Source: Leptasterias polaris
Lineage: Eukaryota; Echinodermata; Asteroidea; Forcipulatida; Asteriidae
NCBI GenBank assembly: GCA_037783415.1
Contig: JAZGTN010000025.1
Span: forward strand, 1,116,001 to 1,180,000
Reading direction: 5' to 3'
Length of the DNA: 64,000 nucleotides
Under the pieces are notes generated by a model. That model had not been told where the DNA came from, did not search any database, and saw only the letters and a list, made by a program, of their open reading frames with translations. A program made the translations under genes and the position numbers. Shown piece by piece: positions 11,201-23,012 of the stretch. Each line of letters begins with the position of its first letter. Within the stretch, counting starts at the first letter, position 1.

Positions 11201-13200
11201 ATAAAAACTAACATTTTATTGAAATTGCACCATACACAATTCAGCTGTTATTTTTTTAATTATTGCTTTTTATGCAACTTATGACCAGTGTACAATGTAG
11301 TACCTTGCCTGCCAGGAAATGCCCTGGAATGTGCAAGGTGAACCCTTCCTGTTAACAAGGTGACCAAGCCCAATTTTCATGACACTGCTTAGCACCCTGC
11401 AACAGTTGATAGAACTGCACGCTTTCCAGGGCGCTGTAAGTGCAGAATTCTGTGGTAACCAGTGGTACATGTATACCGTAATCTTCAGCATATAAGCCGC
11501 GGCTTATACGTTGATTTTGGCCCTATGAAAAATTTCTGCGGCTTAAATGCCGGGTGGCTTATACACCGGCGTACGAAAACCATCGTACACATTTTTAAAG
11601 AAAAAAAAAGAAGAAGCAAAACATGGCCTGTGTGATGTGATGGTTTTGACGAAATGTTGTTGAAAATCCCAGCTCATCTTTCGAGCTGAGGAGTCGTGAA
11701 ACTTGCGCACACCATGCTTGCTTCGATTATGGCTTTCGCTGGTGACCGCTTGCGTGTATCATACTTAATGCCGCGAAGATGCAGGTGACCATTTGACCAA
11801 TGTGGTATCGCCATTTGTAGTGTTGTTTATTAACATTGACAAAACGTTTTTCATAAATATACGATGTACACATGAACGTGTGAGTTGACTATAAATCTCC
11901 GTTTCTAATTTGAGTTATTAGCCATTCAGTTGTTCGGACTGTTATAGCCCTACAATAGAAACCAGTTTTTATTAGATATGAATGCCGCAAAACCAGAGCA
12001 CATAGACTGAAAATAAAACTTTGAATGGATGACGGTGATTGAAACTGGATATAATGTATGAACGTCTTCTCATCTAGCCATGGTTCTTCATATCGCTGAA
12101 GCAGCACGAACGTACTTAGCACAGGCCGCTTTTCGATTGGCCGAAATGCACTCGACCGGTGTGAATAATTATGACGTAATGCTTCTCACAGCGCTGCCAT
12201 CCCATAGTATTCACCACATCGATCCCGCGGACCGGATGTGCTTGCTCCTAGTTGCTATACTTTATTGTCTGGGGATGAAGAAACGGCATGTACATGTAGC
12301 GAAGGTGCAAGGGAAATTCCCAAGTGAGAAATCACCGCAAGTTCGAGAAACGTCACGTGCACGTGTATAAGAATAAAAATCGAGGCACCAGCTTCAGAGA
12401 TCGCAATGCTCAATCGTGGAGGTAGAAACCATTAATTAATCGAGTCAGAACTAGTGATAAAAAGCACATACAAATGTTAAACGTTCTGTTTTCATGGAAT
12501 ATGGACATTAAATTCAGTGTTTTTACCTCAGCGGTTTATCAATACAGTCAAGTCTTGTTTGTTTATTTTATTGCTCGCTTCCTCCCTGCGGTAAAACCGT
12601 TTTTCCGCGTTAGAAAAAACTTCACGAATATTGACATATCGGCGAATTACCCGACAATATATCGCCATTCAAAATTTACGAAATGAAAATAGACCCACTT
12701 GACTGCAGACCATTTTTACTTTAATGCAACATAAGACGCACTTTGAGGCGATGTACAATGACTGATGTGCGGCCCGCCAGTCACTGTAAATCACCACAAA
12801 GGACCGCAAACACTCACGGCCTCTATGTGTGTGCGGTCACCACTATGGCTTATACGTCGGGCGGCTTATACACTGACACATAAATCTTGTATTGACAATT
12901 TCTGTGCATTGCGGCTTATACAACGGGCAGCTTATATGCCAAAGATTACGGTATGTATTTTGTCTGACAGACTGTGCAAGTCTTGTGCGTGTTTTAATGT
13001 TGGGACCCGTTATTCAATAATCTAACGACTCACTTGTTGAGTTTGGACAGTCTTTCTTTTCTCTCCTCACTAGGCATGATGTCAGGGCAGTCACATGATC
13101 CGAGGGGATTCACATTAGGGTAAGCCTCATGATAGCAGTCCCACTTGTAAAGTTCTAGCGTTGGCTGTCGTTGGTTGCAGTTAAAAGTAGCATTGGAGAT
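8214..13200 (-). CDS. Unidentified cysteine-containing lumenal/secreted protein, four internal exons
   Basis: Four minus-strand exons, 13200..13034, 10043..9983, 9033..8894 and 8274..8214, have good GT-AG sites and join in one uninterrupted frame (phases 2, 0, 2, 0), giving about 143 residues. The first exon is cysteine-rich and conserved-looking (TFNCNQ, YKWDCYHEAYPNVNP, SCDCPDIMPSEERKERL). The second is a leucine-rich helix (ETIELSRLLELLNTPASKQQ). The third starts with LPSLDYDP and a seven-Asn run, then a GSCQYQSSEAVALENF stretch. The fourth has STKYQSERRFSTHNHHNQFD. Paired cysteines and N-x-T/S sites suggest an extracytoplasmic domain. I do not recognise the family. Both ends are missing. 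Candidate upstream exons at 33161..33111 and 35143..35051 are also in phase 0, but they lie 20 kb away and may be unrelated. Confidence 0.7.
8894..9033 (-). CDS. Unidentified gene, exon with Asn run
   Basis: Acceptor TTTTTGTAG, donor TTCAG|GTAAAT. Starts in phase 0 and ends in phase 2. The AAC/AAT run (7 Asn) is probably length-variable between alleles. Confidence 0.68.
9123..9823. mobile_element. Non-autonomous inverted-repeat element, family A copy 2
   Basis: Ends CAATAGACTGTGCAAGTCTC and GAGACTTGCACAGTCTATTG are perfect reverse complements over 20 bp. It is otherwise a close copy of 352..1063 in the same orientation. It sits in an intron of the unidentified minus-strand gene. Confidence 0.78.
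9983..10043 (-). CDS. Unidentified gene, 61-bp exon (leucine-rich)
   Basis: Acceptor CTGTCAG preceded by a T-rich tract, donor CAA|GTAAGT. The single first base completes the K codon left by the previous exon, and twenty codons follow. Confidence 0.7.
10202..10364. repeat. GGGCCC hairpin MITE, copy
   Basis: Begins GGGCCCAATGTAAAAGAGCT and ends with the inverted form AAACTGGGCCC, preceded by TGTGCTTAAGCAGGTC. The middle has the family's TGCTTAGC and GATAACC blocks. Family members occur at 17454, 39865, 45201 and 58081. Confidence 0.65.
11150..11410. repeat. Old relic related to the CTATAGACCATG family
   Basis: Blocks GTACCTTGCCTGCCAGGAAA and GGAATGTGCAAGGTGA parallel GTATCTTGCCCAGCAGGAAA and AGAATGTGCAAGGTCA at 57640..57690. 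The leading CTTTCTGGAGACACAG part resembles the other half of that element. Confidence 0.4.
11473..12954. mobile_element. 1.48 kb DNA-transposon-like element, TACCGTAAT ends
   Basis: Left end ATACCGTAATCTTCAGCATA and right end (reverse complement) ATACCGTAATCTTTGGCATA form terminal inverted repeats. Both are followed by repeated GCGGCTTATAC/GGCTTATAC blocks, five or more in all. No transposase domain is recognisable, and the short open frames at 12080 and 12474 are unremarkable. A one-ended relative (TACCGTAATTTCTTGCGTAT) starts at 56214. Confidence 0.65.
13034..13200 (-). CDS. Unidentified gene, exon with CDC motif
   Basis: Acceptor CTCTTTAG, donor AACAA|GTGAGT (consensus). It holds 55 codons plus two bases and four cysteines (NCN, DCY, SCDC), with an N-A-T glycosylation sequon at its start. 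Codon quality and both splice sites make this the most convincing exon of the set. Confidence 0.75.
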
Positions 13201-15180
13201 CTAAAGAGTTGACCAGCATTCTTTCTGTTACAATTTCTGTAAGAAAAGAAATAAAAAGTAAAATATTTGCTTGGCAGAATCAGTCAAAATATCATGATTT
13301 TGTAATTTTCACAACTGGTGCCTCTTATTTTTTGTTAGCACAATTATTTTACAACTCATTACAAATCTGCATAGCACCAAAAAACTACCTAGTTCAGAAA
13401 ATTCTCGCTATGAAGTAGAAACAGAGCACTAGTGAAAATACCCCGTTACATGTTACATACATTGCTCATAACTGGTTCCCTGCTTGCAAAACAAATATAA
13501 AGAGCAACAATTTCAGCTTTTCATTAAAATAGACCACGTCTCAACTGAGGCATTTTGGGGCTTATTTGTCATGAATAATCCAAGTGCAAACCTGGTTTAA
13601 CCATGCCCCAGATTTGACCCAAACCTGGGTTCGTTCACTGAGGCAGTTGACTGATGATGCACAAAGGATTCTACACTTGTCTGCTTTCCCCCAGGGTGCT
13701 CTTTTAAAACTTCTGTCAAAACATTTCATTGATTTTTTATTCAGTGTAAAAATTGTATATAGCTTTTAAAGAAAACCAGCCAGAGGGAACAATGATATTG
13801 TACCCTGGCTTAAGAAATTCATTTTCCTGTTAGTCTTTTAATTTTTGCAAATTCAGTTTGATCATACAGTTCATTTACTTTCATAGGCCACTGACATCCT
13901 TTTAAAAAAGCCTTAGGGGAGAGCAGATTAATTTGACCCCCTGTCCTGACAAAACCGAAAAAAACCCAAAACAATTCCTTAGTACTAGAGAGGTAGATCA
14001 AAGAGCAGGGTTTCTTTAGGTCTGAAGAACATCACAAACTGTTTTTTTTTTCACCAAGCATACATTTACAAACGAAGCTAAATTCAGACAAAAGTCAGAC
14101 TGAATTCAGACAAAAGACATCAGTGCAATGTTTCATCCCTGAACTTTGTTTGCATTTTGTTGATGAACCTTTTGAACTCAATAACACTTAGGAAAGGTTG
14201 CCAGACAAAATACGGTTGCCAGACAAAATACCATTCCACATGTACCACTAATGACTGGTATCTTACAGTAGCAGAAAATTGTTAAGCAATATATATATGC
14301 TGCTTAAGTAGCGAATTTGAGCCAAGGGGCATGGATACTTCTGCTGTCTACAAGAAGTACGTAATCAGCTCTGGAACTGCAGTATAGCATCCAGTACAAA
14401 GCGTAAAATGAAATTGACCATTTAACCCACAATTTTCTTTCACTTTCCATCCACAAATCAATCAACTTATAACCTGTCAAACTGATTGACCATAAAACCC
14501 TACATTGATAAAGCACTGCACCACTGCTCTACGCCAATATTGACCAAGATCACTTACACAAGTTACAGCCTGAGGTACAGGTATTGTCCAGTCTTTGTAA
14601 GTAATCAGAGGGATCAATTGAAGGGGATTACACTTTTGACTTTGAACTGCTGAAGGGGCTTGACTTAGTATTTGTTAACAATTTGTATCTTTCTCACAAC
14701 AGTGCTTATAACCTTGCACAGTAATGCAAGTTATCAGTCAACTTGTTTACAATGTAGCAACACCAAGGGTGCAGACAACACAATATTTTTAGGTCACTTT
14801 TCTGAAAGCTTTATACAAAATTTTGTTAAAACTTGAACTTGTTGCACAAAATGTCTTCTAAAAAAGCGCGATAGGAGAGTTCATTTTAGCCCCTTCAATC
14901 TCACACTGCTACAGTCTTCCATATATACATGTAAACATATCAAAAAAACTCTTGGAGAACATTTTCCAAAAGCAGATGGCTGATGAATTCAACTGTCAAT
15001 AGAAACAATGTCAACATGGGACACTCCTTGTGTGTCTTTATCACCTAAACTAAAGTAAATAAGGAGTGTGTTGCAATGGTCTTCTGTTTCTGTTGAAGGA
15101 ACTGTGTCAATAAACGATGTACAAATCAAACAGTTGAACTCTGTATTTATACTAACTAACCAGCAGACCTGATGGTTCGT
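13201..15180. other. Non-coding stretch between repeats
   Basis: I see no supportable exon or intact mobile element. A short duplication of TTGCCAGACAAAATAC is at 14199..14231, and A/T-rich runs dominate. Confidence 0.35.
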
Positions 15181-15722
15181 TCTTGAAAGGGCAAGGGCAC
15201 CAAGGTGATTTCTCTTTTGAAAAGAGCATCTTTGTTAGGAAATTGTAAATTTCTATTGGAAAGTGTCTAGGGCAACCCAGGCAATGAACATGGGCATGAA
15301 GGTAACTGCTTCAGTTGTCTCTGTGAAGCATCAGGCCGGAGCCAGTACAAAAAGTTTGGAGTCAATTGACAACATATTTTACTACTGCATAATGGAAGTC
15401 AATAAAGTTTTTCTACAATGTACAGTAAAAGGCAAGCTAATAATTTCCCTTAAAATTTTTACAGGACCATAATTTGTATAGTTCTTTCATAAAATGAAAC
15501 CAATAATACGCCTATAGTACCTTGAAAAATTATGTATGGACTGTTGCCAAGATACTGTACACAAGTTGATCTATGCTGAAGGTATCAATTGTTGTTTTGT
15601 ACACGGTAAAAACTTCTGAGCCTGTGGACAGTGTGGACAAATATTGAGTATTGTAGCTCAACAAAATGCCTTCAAGAAGTGTTTTCTTTAAACAGATTCT
15701 TGCCTTGTATACATCATGAATG

Positions 15723-15990
15723 GCGTGTCATGGCCAAGCAGTTAAGAGCACCAAACTCAAGTTCTGATGAGTGTGGGTTTGAGTCCCAGTCAAGACACTT
15801 AACCATGAATGCTTCATTCTTCGGATGGGATGTAAAGTCGTAAGTCCCCTGTGTTGTTATAAAAACTATTAATGCATGTGTAAAAGACCCCAGTTCACAT
15901 TTATTGCTAAGAGTTAAGACTGAGAGAAGAGGTTCGCCCTGGTGTGTCTGGCAGTGGGTATATCTTCAACCATTGAAAGCTGCAATCAAA
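15723..15990 (+). mobile_element. tRNA-derived SINE, diverged copy
   Basis: The head (GCGTGTCATGGCCAAGCAGT...GTGTGGGTTTGAGTCCCAGT) carries pol III A- and B-box-like motifs and matches the better SINEs at 31919 and 63385. The body (GAGAGAAGAGGTTCGCCCTG) is a variant type. Confidence 0.55.
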
Positions 15991-17404
15991 AGGAAGAAGA
16001 ATGAAACTACCACTTGTCAAATCCCTTGCTCTATGGTTAAACCATTGAGCTCCATGCTCAAACACACTGTTAAAAATGAAAATAGCATTTGAAGTTCCCA
16101 CAAATCAATGCTTATTTTGATTGCCACAGTTGAAACATGTAGAAAGATTGTCTACATGTACCTCCATATTAGACCATGTAGAATGCCCAAGATTGCACAG
16201 AGGGCTTTTAAAACCAAAGATAAATACCAGGTCAAAAACAAGTGTAAAACCCTACGTGGAAAAACCAAAACAATACAAACTGAACTTACCACTGAACAAA
16301 ATGCCATCACAGTAAATAATCCAACATCGATTGGTTTAAAGACCAGGTTCCTAAATGATCCACGGGTACAACCTCAGCACACCACAACATCAGAATGGAC
16401 AGATAGATAGAGTAGAAACAACAACTACATGTCTTGTTTCTAATATCACACACCACTTAAGAATGATAATACCCTTAGTCCAACATGCACTTTGACAGCA
16501 CTCCCTTCTCACAAAAATGCTTCCCTAGCTCAGAAACCCTACTCTGAAATGCCAGCCCTGACAAAACCCCTCAACACCCATTGAAAGTCAGTGAAGTGAC
16601 TGTTGTAATGAGCCTGTGGTGGCATCACCAGTAGACCTGATCACTGTGGGTGACTGTCTGAACAGGAGGCAACAAAAGTTGCGTAACAATAGGGGCTGCT
16701 GAATGGATGAATGGTAGTAACACCCCCCCCCCCCCCTCTCAACTTCCTCCACCCCTAGGTGCACTTTGGCCCGTCCTCTTTGATTACTCTTGTGCACAGT
16801 GCGTATCTTTCTTTTTTCCAGAAGGAAATTTGTCAACATGAATGAAAGGACTATGGTGGTAGTGACGTACTTATTCCATTTAAACCTGTCAATGTACATT
16901 GTTTTGTAACATGTTCAAAAAGGAACATGCTTAAAAAACAAACATTAAAAAAAGTGTTAAATTCTCCATGGTTGGATTAAGTCCAACCAAGGTTAATCGG
17001 AGCGGGAAAAGTTTAAAATCTGAATGGGAACTTTAATAATAATAATAATACAGAGCATTGGTGTTCTACAAAGAGCATTATCCACACTTAATGCACAGTT
17101 ATAATGATGCAATGTGAGTAGGATTGGTTTCGTAGAATGTACTTGACAAAAAACAACAAACAACCCCATCATAGATTTTTGAAGTTAACAGCCAAGTAAA
17201 AAACAGACATCTAATCACGGATTGCGTTCAGTAACTGGGATAAAGTTCATAATTTCATGTACAGCCACAGTGCTATGATCATGACGTTAGTCCCCCTTCA
17301 ATTGCAAACCTCCTAAACATCCAGTAACTATAAACAAAGAAAATGTAATTTACAGCCTTGAAAACATATTTTTGGTCAAGCAAAAAATTACATAAGTTCT
17401 GAGT

Positions 17405-17870
17405 GGTGATGTGAAGTGGATGCGGGTGGTCAAGCGAACATGCGTCAAGAGCTGGGCCCAATTTCATAGAGCTGCTTAAGCAGAAAAAGTTGCTTAACAA
17501 TTGTCTGCTAAGCAGAAATGAGCACAATACCAGTCACAAATTCTACATGAGACATGGTAGTTTGGCTGGTAACCTTATTCTGATAAGCGAATTTTTGTTG
17601 TGCTTAGCTACTTTTTGTGCTTGAGCAGCTCTATGAAATTGGGCCCTGGTGTTTCTGATCAGCAGAGTGTGAGATCAACACTTGTGTCCTTTTTGCTTCA
17701 TCCTTTGGATCAGAAATAAAACTGTAGGTCCTGTGTTGTACACTTATCAGTAAGAAAAGGGGTTCCCCTCAGTGTTTTCTGGAGTGGTTGGCAGCAGAAA
17801 TCTTATAATCATCATCTTATAATCAATTACAAGGTGCTTTATAAATGATCTCGTAATTCAAAAACTTTGC
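17405..17870 (+). mobile_element. tRNA-derived SINE interrupted by a GGGCCC hairpin
   Basis: Head part GTGGTCAAGCGAACATGCGTCAAGAGCTG precedes 17454 in two short pieces. The continuation TGGTGTTTCTGATCAGCAGA and the SINE body resume right after 17646. The same two parts are contiguous in the SINE at 31919. Confidence 0.5.
17454..17646. repeat. GGGCCC hairpin MITE, best copy
   Basis: 193 bp with terminal inverted repeat GGGCCCAATTTCATAGAGCT at both ends. Internal blocks pair as well (CTTAAGCAGAAAAAGTTGCT against AGCTACTTTTTGTGCTTGAG), so the single strand folds into a long hairpin. Non-coding, and highly repeated in this window. Confidence 0.75.
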
Positions 17871-18611
17871 ATTACACCTGTCTTAAAAACATATTAAGAT
17901 GAGCTTTGAGACACCCGTAGATAAGGCGCTAGTTTAAGAACTGATATTAATATAGCCCTGGATCACCTCATAAGTGTCGGGCTTTTCAACACTGTGATTG
18001 TCTTACACACAGGGAGAGAAATTAAGAGTCTGTGATGTGAAAGATCACTGATGACTGAACTGACACTAGCACCTGTCATGATTGCTCAGCCTTGAGCAAA
18101 TTAGCCTTTTAAGCGAAAATAAATTATGCCTTTACAGAAGAATAATGCATTGATGATTGAAACCAGTGGGGGTGGGGGGGGGGGGGGGTAGATGTAGATG
18201 GATTAATGGACATTTCTCAGAATATTGTTGAGGTGTGAATGACAGTGGTATCTAATCAGAGTGTACTCATTACTTACACATGTTTTTTTTAAAGTTGTTG
18301 GTTTGAGTTCAGGGTTGGGATGTTAACCATATTATTGTACACAACTTTACAATCTGTTTTCAAACTTCCTTTAAAATGTTAAAAGGAAACCCACAGTGAC
18401 AAAAAATGAGACCATCCAATTTTGTTTTAAATGTCAGCTCCAGACACTATCCAATTAGACTAACATCCCTTTTGTTGGTTGCATGTGTCTTATCTTAATT
18501 CCAAACAGTTTATTAAAGATTTTGCTAAGTTCTTTGGTTTTGTGGCATTGGGTATAGTTTTCCATTTTTAATCCTGGAAAATGCATTGACAAGTCTGAGC
18601 TCCTCCTAGAC

Positions 18612-19870
18612 CGCGTTTACACTTGATCCGGCAAGGGCGATCAAAGGGCGATCAACAGCTAGTGTAAACACAAGAGCAATCAGGATCTGATCCTCCTTTT
18701 TGATCCCCCTATTTTGCGGGATCAAAGGAGGATCTGATCCTGCAAGGTGGATCAAAAACATAGTGTAAACGCAACGCAGGATCAGACCCCGCAATTTGAC
18801 CCACCGACTTCTGGTCTCGTCGAACAGACTGGGGTGCAGAGTTGAAAAAAGAAACCCAGAAAGCATGTAGGAACAACCTGTGCAATGCAAGCGTCCCCGT
18901 ACACTGGTTCCAACACGTAAAAACAGCATTTATGTGCACAAAAGAACATTACACTAATTAAATGGTACTTGCCATTTGCATTCCTGTTCTGAAACAAACG
19001 TGACGAACCACATGCTTCGACCTGTTTCCTTCTCGTTCGTTTTCCTAATCATTTCTCTTTATTATAGTTGTCATTACTAATAATGTAAGGCCAATGATTT
19101 TCCGTTTCAGAAAAGTGTAAATTCCGTTTGAAGAAAACATGAACAAATTTCTGTTTCATAAACTCTCAATAAATCAACGGCCGATTCAGTTCCGGAGTTG
19201 GCAATTTCTAAAATGTATGTACATGGAGGTATTGCACTGATCGCTGCAACAAACATAAGTTTGAAGGATGTAACAGCCGCTGTGGTGTCAAATATTGCAC
19301 ATCACATTCTCAAGACAAAAACAGACCGGCAGCCATTTTGTTTTCGCTTTGGCGACAAAATGTTTAAAATTTACAGTTGATTTTAGACCTTTATGAGAGA
19401 ACAATCAATTTGTGTGTTCATATAGAGCAGGGGTAAGCTAGTTTGTGTGTGGCTGTTGATTAAAGGGAGGGAGAAAATGCAATATGGGTGAGAATTTTTC
19501 AAGGGGCAGAATCTGGGAATTCCGTCCGTTTTCCGCGATCGCGGAAAAACATTGGCCCTACATTAGCATTTGAAAGGCATTTGAAAAGCATTTGAAAATC
19601 ATTTTGTATATTCCATATTTTGTATTTTCTTGCCGCAGTATTAGTGTATTTAAGGTTATAGTCTTGTTGGTGGTTTTTACGTTGTTTCTTGGACTGAGGC
19701 TGTTGTACGGGGTCACACGAGCAGTGTTGAACTTCCGTTCAACAGGCGCCGGGCAAAGTGGATCAATGCGAGATCAGACTCAAGTGTAAACGTGTCAGCG
19801 ATCAGTTTGATCGCCCTTGCAGGATCTGATCCTCCTTTGATCGCCCCTGCCGGATCAAGTGTAAACGCGA
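18612..19870. mobile_element. 1.26 kb hAT-like non-autonomous element, CGCGTTTACAC ends
   Basis: Ends CGCGTTTACACTTGATCCGG and its reverse complement, with nested GATCMGGCAAGGGCGATC repeats inside each end. Flanks TCCTAGAC and TCCTATAC agree at 7 of 8 bases, as expected of an hAT-type 8-bp target duplication. No intact transposase is seen. The three overlapping minus-strand frames at 18606..18997 lie in the repeat-rich left end. Confidence 0.6.
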
Positions 19871-19888
19871 TCCTATACAGCTGTATCA

Positions 19889-19983
19889 TGCAAACTCTCT
19901 TTGAGTCTTGAGGTTCCGAAAAGAACTGTTGGTTGTTTCACCACCTGTTGTTCTTTTCCAGAACCACCACAACTCAAAGAGAG
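19889..19983. repeat. Hairpin inverted repeat
   Basis: AAACTCTCTTTGAG...TTGAGGTTC..GAAAAGAAC pairs with GTTCTTTTC.AGAACC...CTCAAAGAGAGT around a GGTTGTTTCACCACC loop. Part of one arm (AGAACCACCACTACTCAAA) recurs at 36293. It could be a foldback repeat or, less likely, a small-RNA precursor. Confidence 0.5.
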
Positions 19984-20488
19984 TATTCACAGTGTTAACA
20001 CAAAACCTTGTAAACTTTGAAATCCTACTTTGAAATTTCTCCTCTGTGGACCCTAGTTAGAATCCCACCTCAAACTGAAGTATTGAAAGGGATCGGGTTT
20101 TCATTCTTCATCTGATTCCAAATGTTTATCCCATTCTGATGTTATCTTCTCAAATCTCAGAATATGTTTTCCTCTTATCTTGTCACATTTCATTGACTTT
20201 AGGCATACAGCTAAAAGTCCTTGTCACTTTAAATAATCCCATAGTTTCAAGACCAGAAAAGAAAAAAAATACGTTTTTGAAGCATTAAATCCAAATGCAA
20301 AATTAATATGATGTGTTATTGAATTTAAAGTATTTCTTAAAAAACACATTTCTTTATTTCAAAATACAGCCCACAAGACAAGATTCCCCAAACAAGGGTC
20401 ACATCCCACCCTGTTCTCACAACTGTTGTGGTCTGCCAGAAATTCCACATGTAGGCATATGCAACAGAGCATTTAAGCTTGTTATGTA

Positions 20489-21187
20489 TGAGGCGCCAAG
20501 TGTAAACTTATTATTTAACGCAATTATTTACAAATAATTCATTATATAATATATAATTCATTATTTAACCATTATTTAATCTTTATTTACAAATAATCAG
20601 TTTTGCACCACACAATTGTTTATATATAATCGTATAAAAGCTTTCATTATATATATATAATCTTAAACACAATTTCATTATTTACAAATAATGTCGACGG
20701 ATAGATTTTTATATATAAATAATTAACTTTGCACATGCAATTATATGTATATAATTTCTGGACAACTTTCATTATATATATATAATTTAACGGATCATTA
20801 CACTTATATATAAATAATGACGACTGACAAAATTTATATGTAAATAATTTATTTTACACATGCAATTATATAATAAATAATTGTTAGGCAGCTTTCATTA
20901 TATACATATAATTTTGCGGATCATTATACTTATATAAATAAATAATATCGGCTGACAAAATTTATTTGTAAATAAAGAATTTTGAACCACACATTTATAT
21001 ATAAATAAGGAAAACTATTACTTTACAACTAAGCGAACGAGGCTATGATATACTAAATAATGACTTTGCGTTGCTTTCATTATATATAAATAATCGTGTA
21101 GTATGTAAATTAAGTTTGGTTAGCCCCGCCCCAATACTCTAAATATTCACATCAAAACACAGTCTAGTCTAGTACTACACGCTCAGA
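20489..21187. repeat. Left terminal inverted repeat of the 5.1 kb element
   Basis: Pairs with 24900..25605. The inner edge is marked by CACGCTCA in both arms, shortly after the shared CCCAATACTCTAAATATTCA. Near-palindromic A/T motifs recur throughout and would let each arm fold on itself. Confidence 0.78.
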
Positions 21188-21269
21188 CTTCATGACTTAC
21201 AGTCATGCGTACAGTGAGTACATTTTGTACAGTAATGTACACTGTACGTGTACAGTCAACTGTCGTTTC

Positions 21270-22856
21270 ATGATGGGTTTCGTGCAGCAGCCATTTAAAA
21301 TCCTCGGTTACAGTTACAAAACTTGACAAATTTAGCTCTTTAGAGAACATTCCTCTATCAACAGTGCCCACATACATCACCACCCGAGAAGGAGACCAAT
21401 TTAGTTCAATGACATTTTGGTAAGTTACGTTATAAAATGTTATTCTTGATGGTAGCTACGTAGTTTACTTCATTTCAAATGACGGATAAGTGACCGATAA
21501 ACTTAGTGCTGCATCTAATTCGTGAAAACAATGTTGTTGTTTTTTCCCCAATAACTGATGAAGATTTGCTACAATTACACTTCATGGCATTAACTGATCG
21601 GATAATGTTTGTCGAGTAGGACCTGTTTGGTTGAATTTTGTTGTTAATTGGCAGTCACCAAAGTTGTGCACTGTTTTTTTTTATAATCCTACCCAATTTT
21701 GTGTTTTATTAGTTAACAGTGACACTGACAGTAACACAACACTCTATGTCTGTAGTATTAATTAACAGATTAAATTTAAAGTTCCATTTGCTGAATATGC
21801 TGATTATGCTGATGCACTGTATTTTTGTAATACACTGTTCTTTTGAATAATTTGTTAATGTTTTTACTATTTAGATTTGTTATTAATTTTAACAACTAAA
21901 TTATAAATATGAATAAAGTAGTAATATTTTTCTGAAGGAAAATACATTATGTGATTCTGACTTTTTACATTAAATGCAATGAAATTACATAAATTAAAAC
22001 AGGGGGCAGTAGTGAGTGACAAACTAGTGGTGATGTGTATTACATGTGTACTCATTGTTGCATCAACAAAACGTCAGTGGGGTACCAGTACCACCATGTC
22101 GAGGGCTTTGCTTGAGGATTGGACTAGTACAGTAGTATTCATCAACTTTGTTAAACATTCATTGTTTTATTTTATCTTTTTTTAAGGATGCATATATGCA
22201 CAGTTGGAGGGGAGACTTTTGTTTTAGAACCACCTCGACACAAGGCTGAGTTGGTCTCCAACGAGACAAAAGGGTACTTGAAAACTGCATAAATATATAA
22301 GGTAGGTCCCTATGAATTACAATAAAACTGTTCATTTATCAAAACGTTTAGACTGACTACCCATAGTCTAGAACTGGGTACTTTTTAATAACATTACTTT
22401 CCACAATTTACAAGACATCCAACACTAATAAGTGGTGAACTGGAGCCTGGGGAGGCCAAAGACAATCCCATGTTGACATTTGTTATTATTTTCAAGGAGG
22501 AAGAGGAAGAAAAATCTTCAAAGGTAGTTGGAAAAAATATCATAAAAACATCCAATCCCGTAAAAAGTGCAACAACTTTTGTTTGTTTGAAATACAATGA
22601 TCATCCATGGTGCTTAACTATGGAGAGTTGCATTGACTATTTGATTATATTGACACAACATTAAAACAATTTCTCATTTCAGTTACAAGGCATACACGAA
22701 TCTGCAGAGGCAATCACATTGTGAGAAAATCTTTGGTGTGATAACCAGTTTCTTCAAAGCAAAACCTGTCGTCGGCTCTTTTAAAAAAGGATACAAGAAC
22801 TCGTCAGTAGAGGATATACCACCTGTGATTCAGCAGAATAAATATCACCTGTGATT
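21270..22856 (+). CDS. Possible three-exon gene inside the 5.1 kb element, unknown family
   Basis: An open stretch from about 21265 (SHLKSSVTVTKLDKF, TTREGDQFSSMTF) ends at a consensus donor TTTTG|GTAAGT (21419/21420). A strong acceptor, T-rich then TTTAAG, at 22187 continues the same frame (WMHICTVGGETFVLEPP, RHKAELVSNETKGY) to a stop at 22292. If the weak donor AAAAGG|GTACTT at about 22274 is used instead, the frame enters a third block after acceptor TCATTTCAG at 22680 (YKAYTNLQRQSHCEKIF, KPVVGSFKKGYKNSS) and stops at 22856. No start codon or known domain is identified. It may be the element's transposase or an accessory gene, perhaps decayed. The exon between 22417 and 22664 (E-rich frame) is an alternative. 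Confidence 0.35.
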
Positions 22857-22885
22857 ATGTTGGTATAAACCAACTCTGCAGGGAA

Positions 22886-23008
22886 TGATTTCATCCAGCA
22901 ATTTTGCATAGCAAAATATTTAGACTGAACTTGTTTTGTGCACACTGAATGCTAATATTGAGTAGCAACTCCTGATTTTTGAGTAGCAACTGATGCATTT
23001 TGTGTAGC
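22886..23008. repeat. Dispersed repeat, copy related to 29752..29892
   Basis: CATCCAGCAATTTTGCATAG and GAATGCTAATATTGAGTAGC recur in the same order, with about 80% agreement, at 29752..29892. No coding potential seen. Confidence 0.55.
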
Positions 23009-23012
23009 AATA

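Noticed and set aside
12080..12370. 96-codon frame inside the TACCGTAAT element
   Set aside because: No similarity to transposase motifs that I can see; treated as chance within a non-autonomous element.
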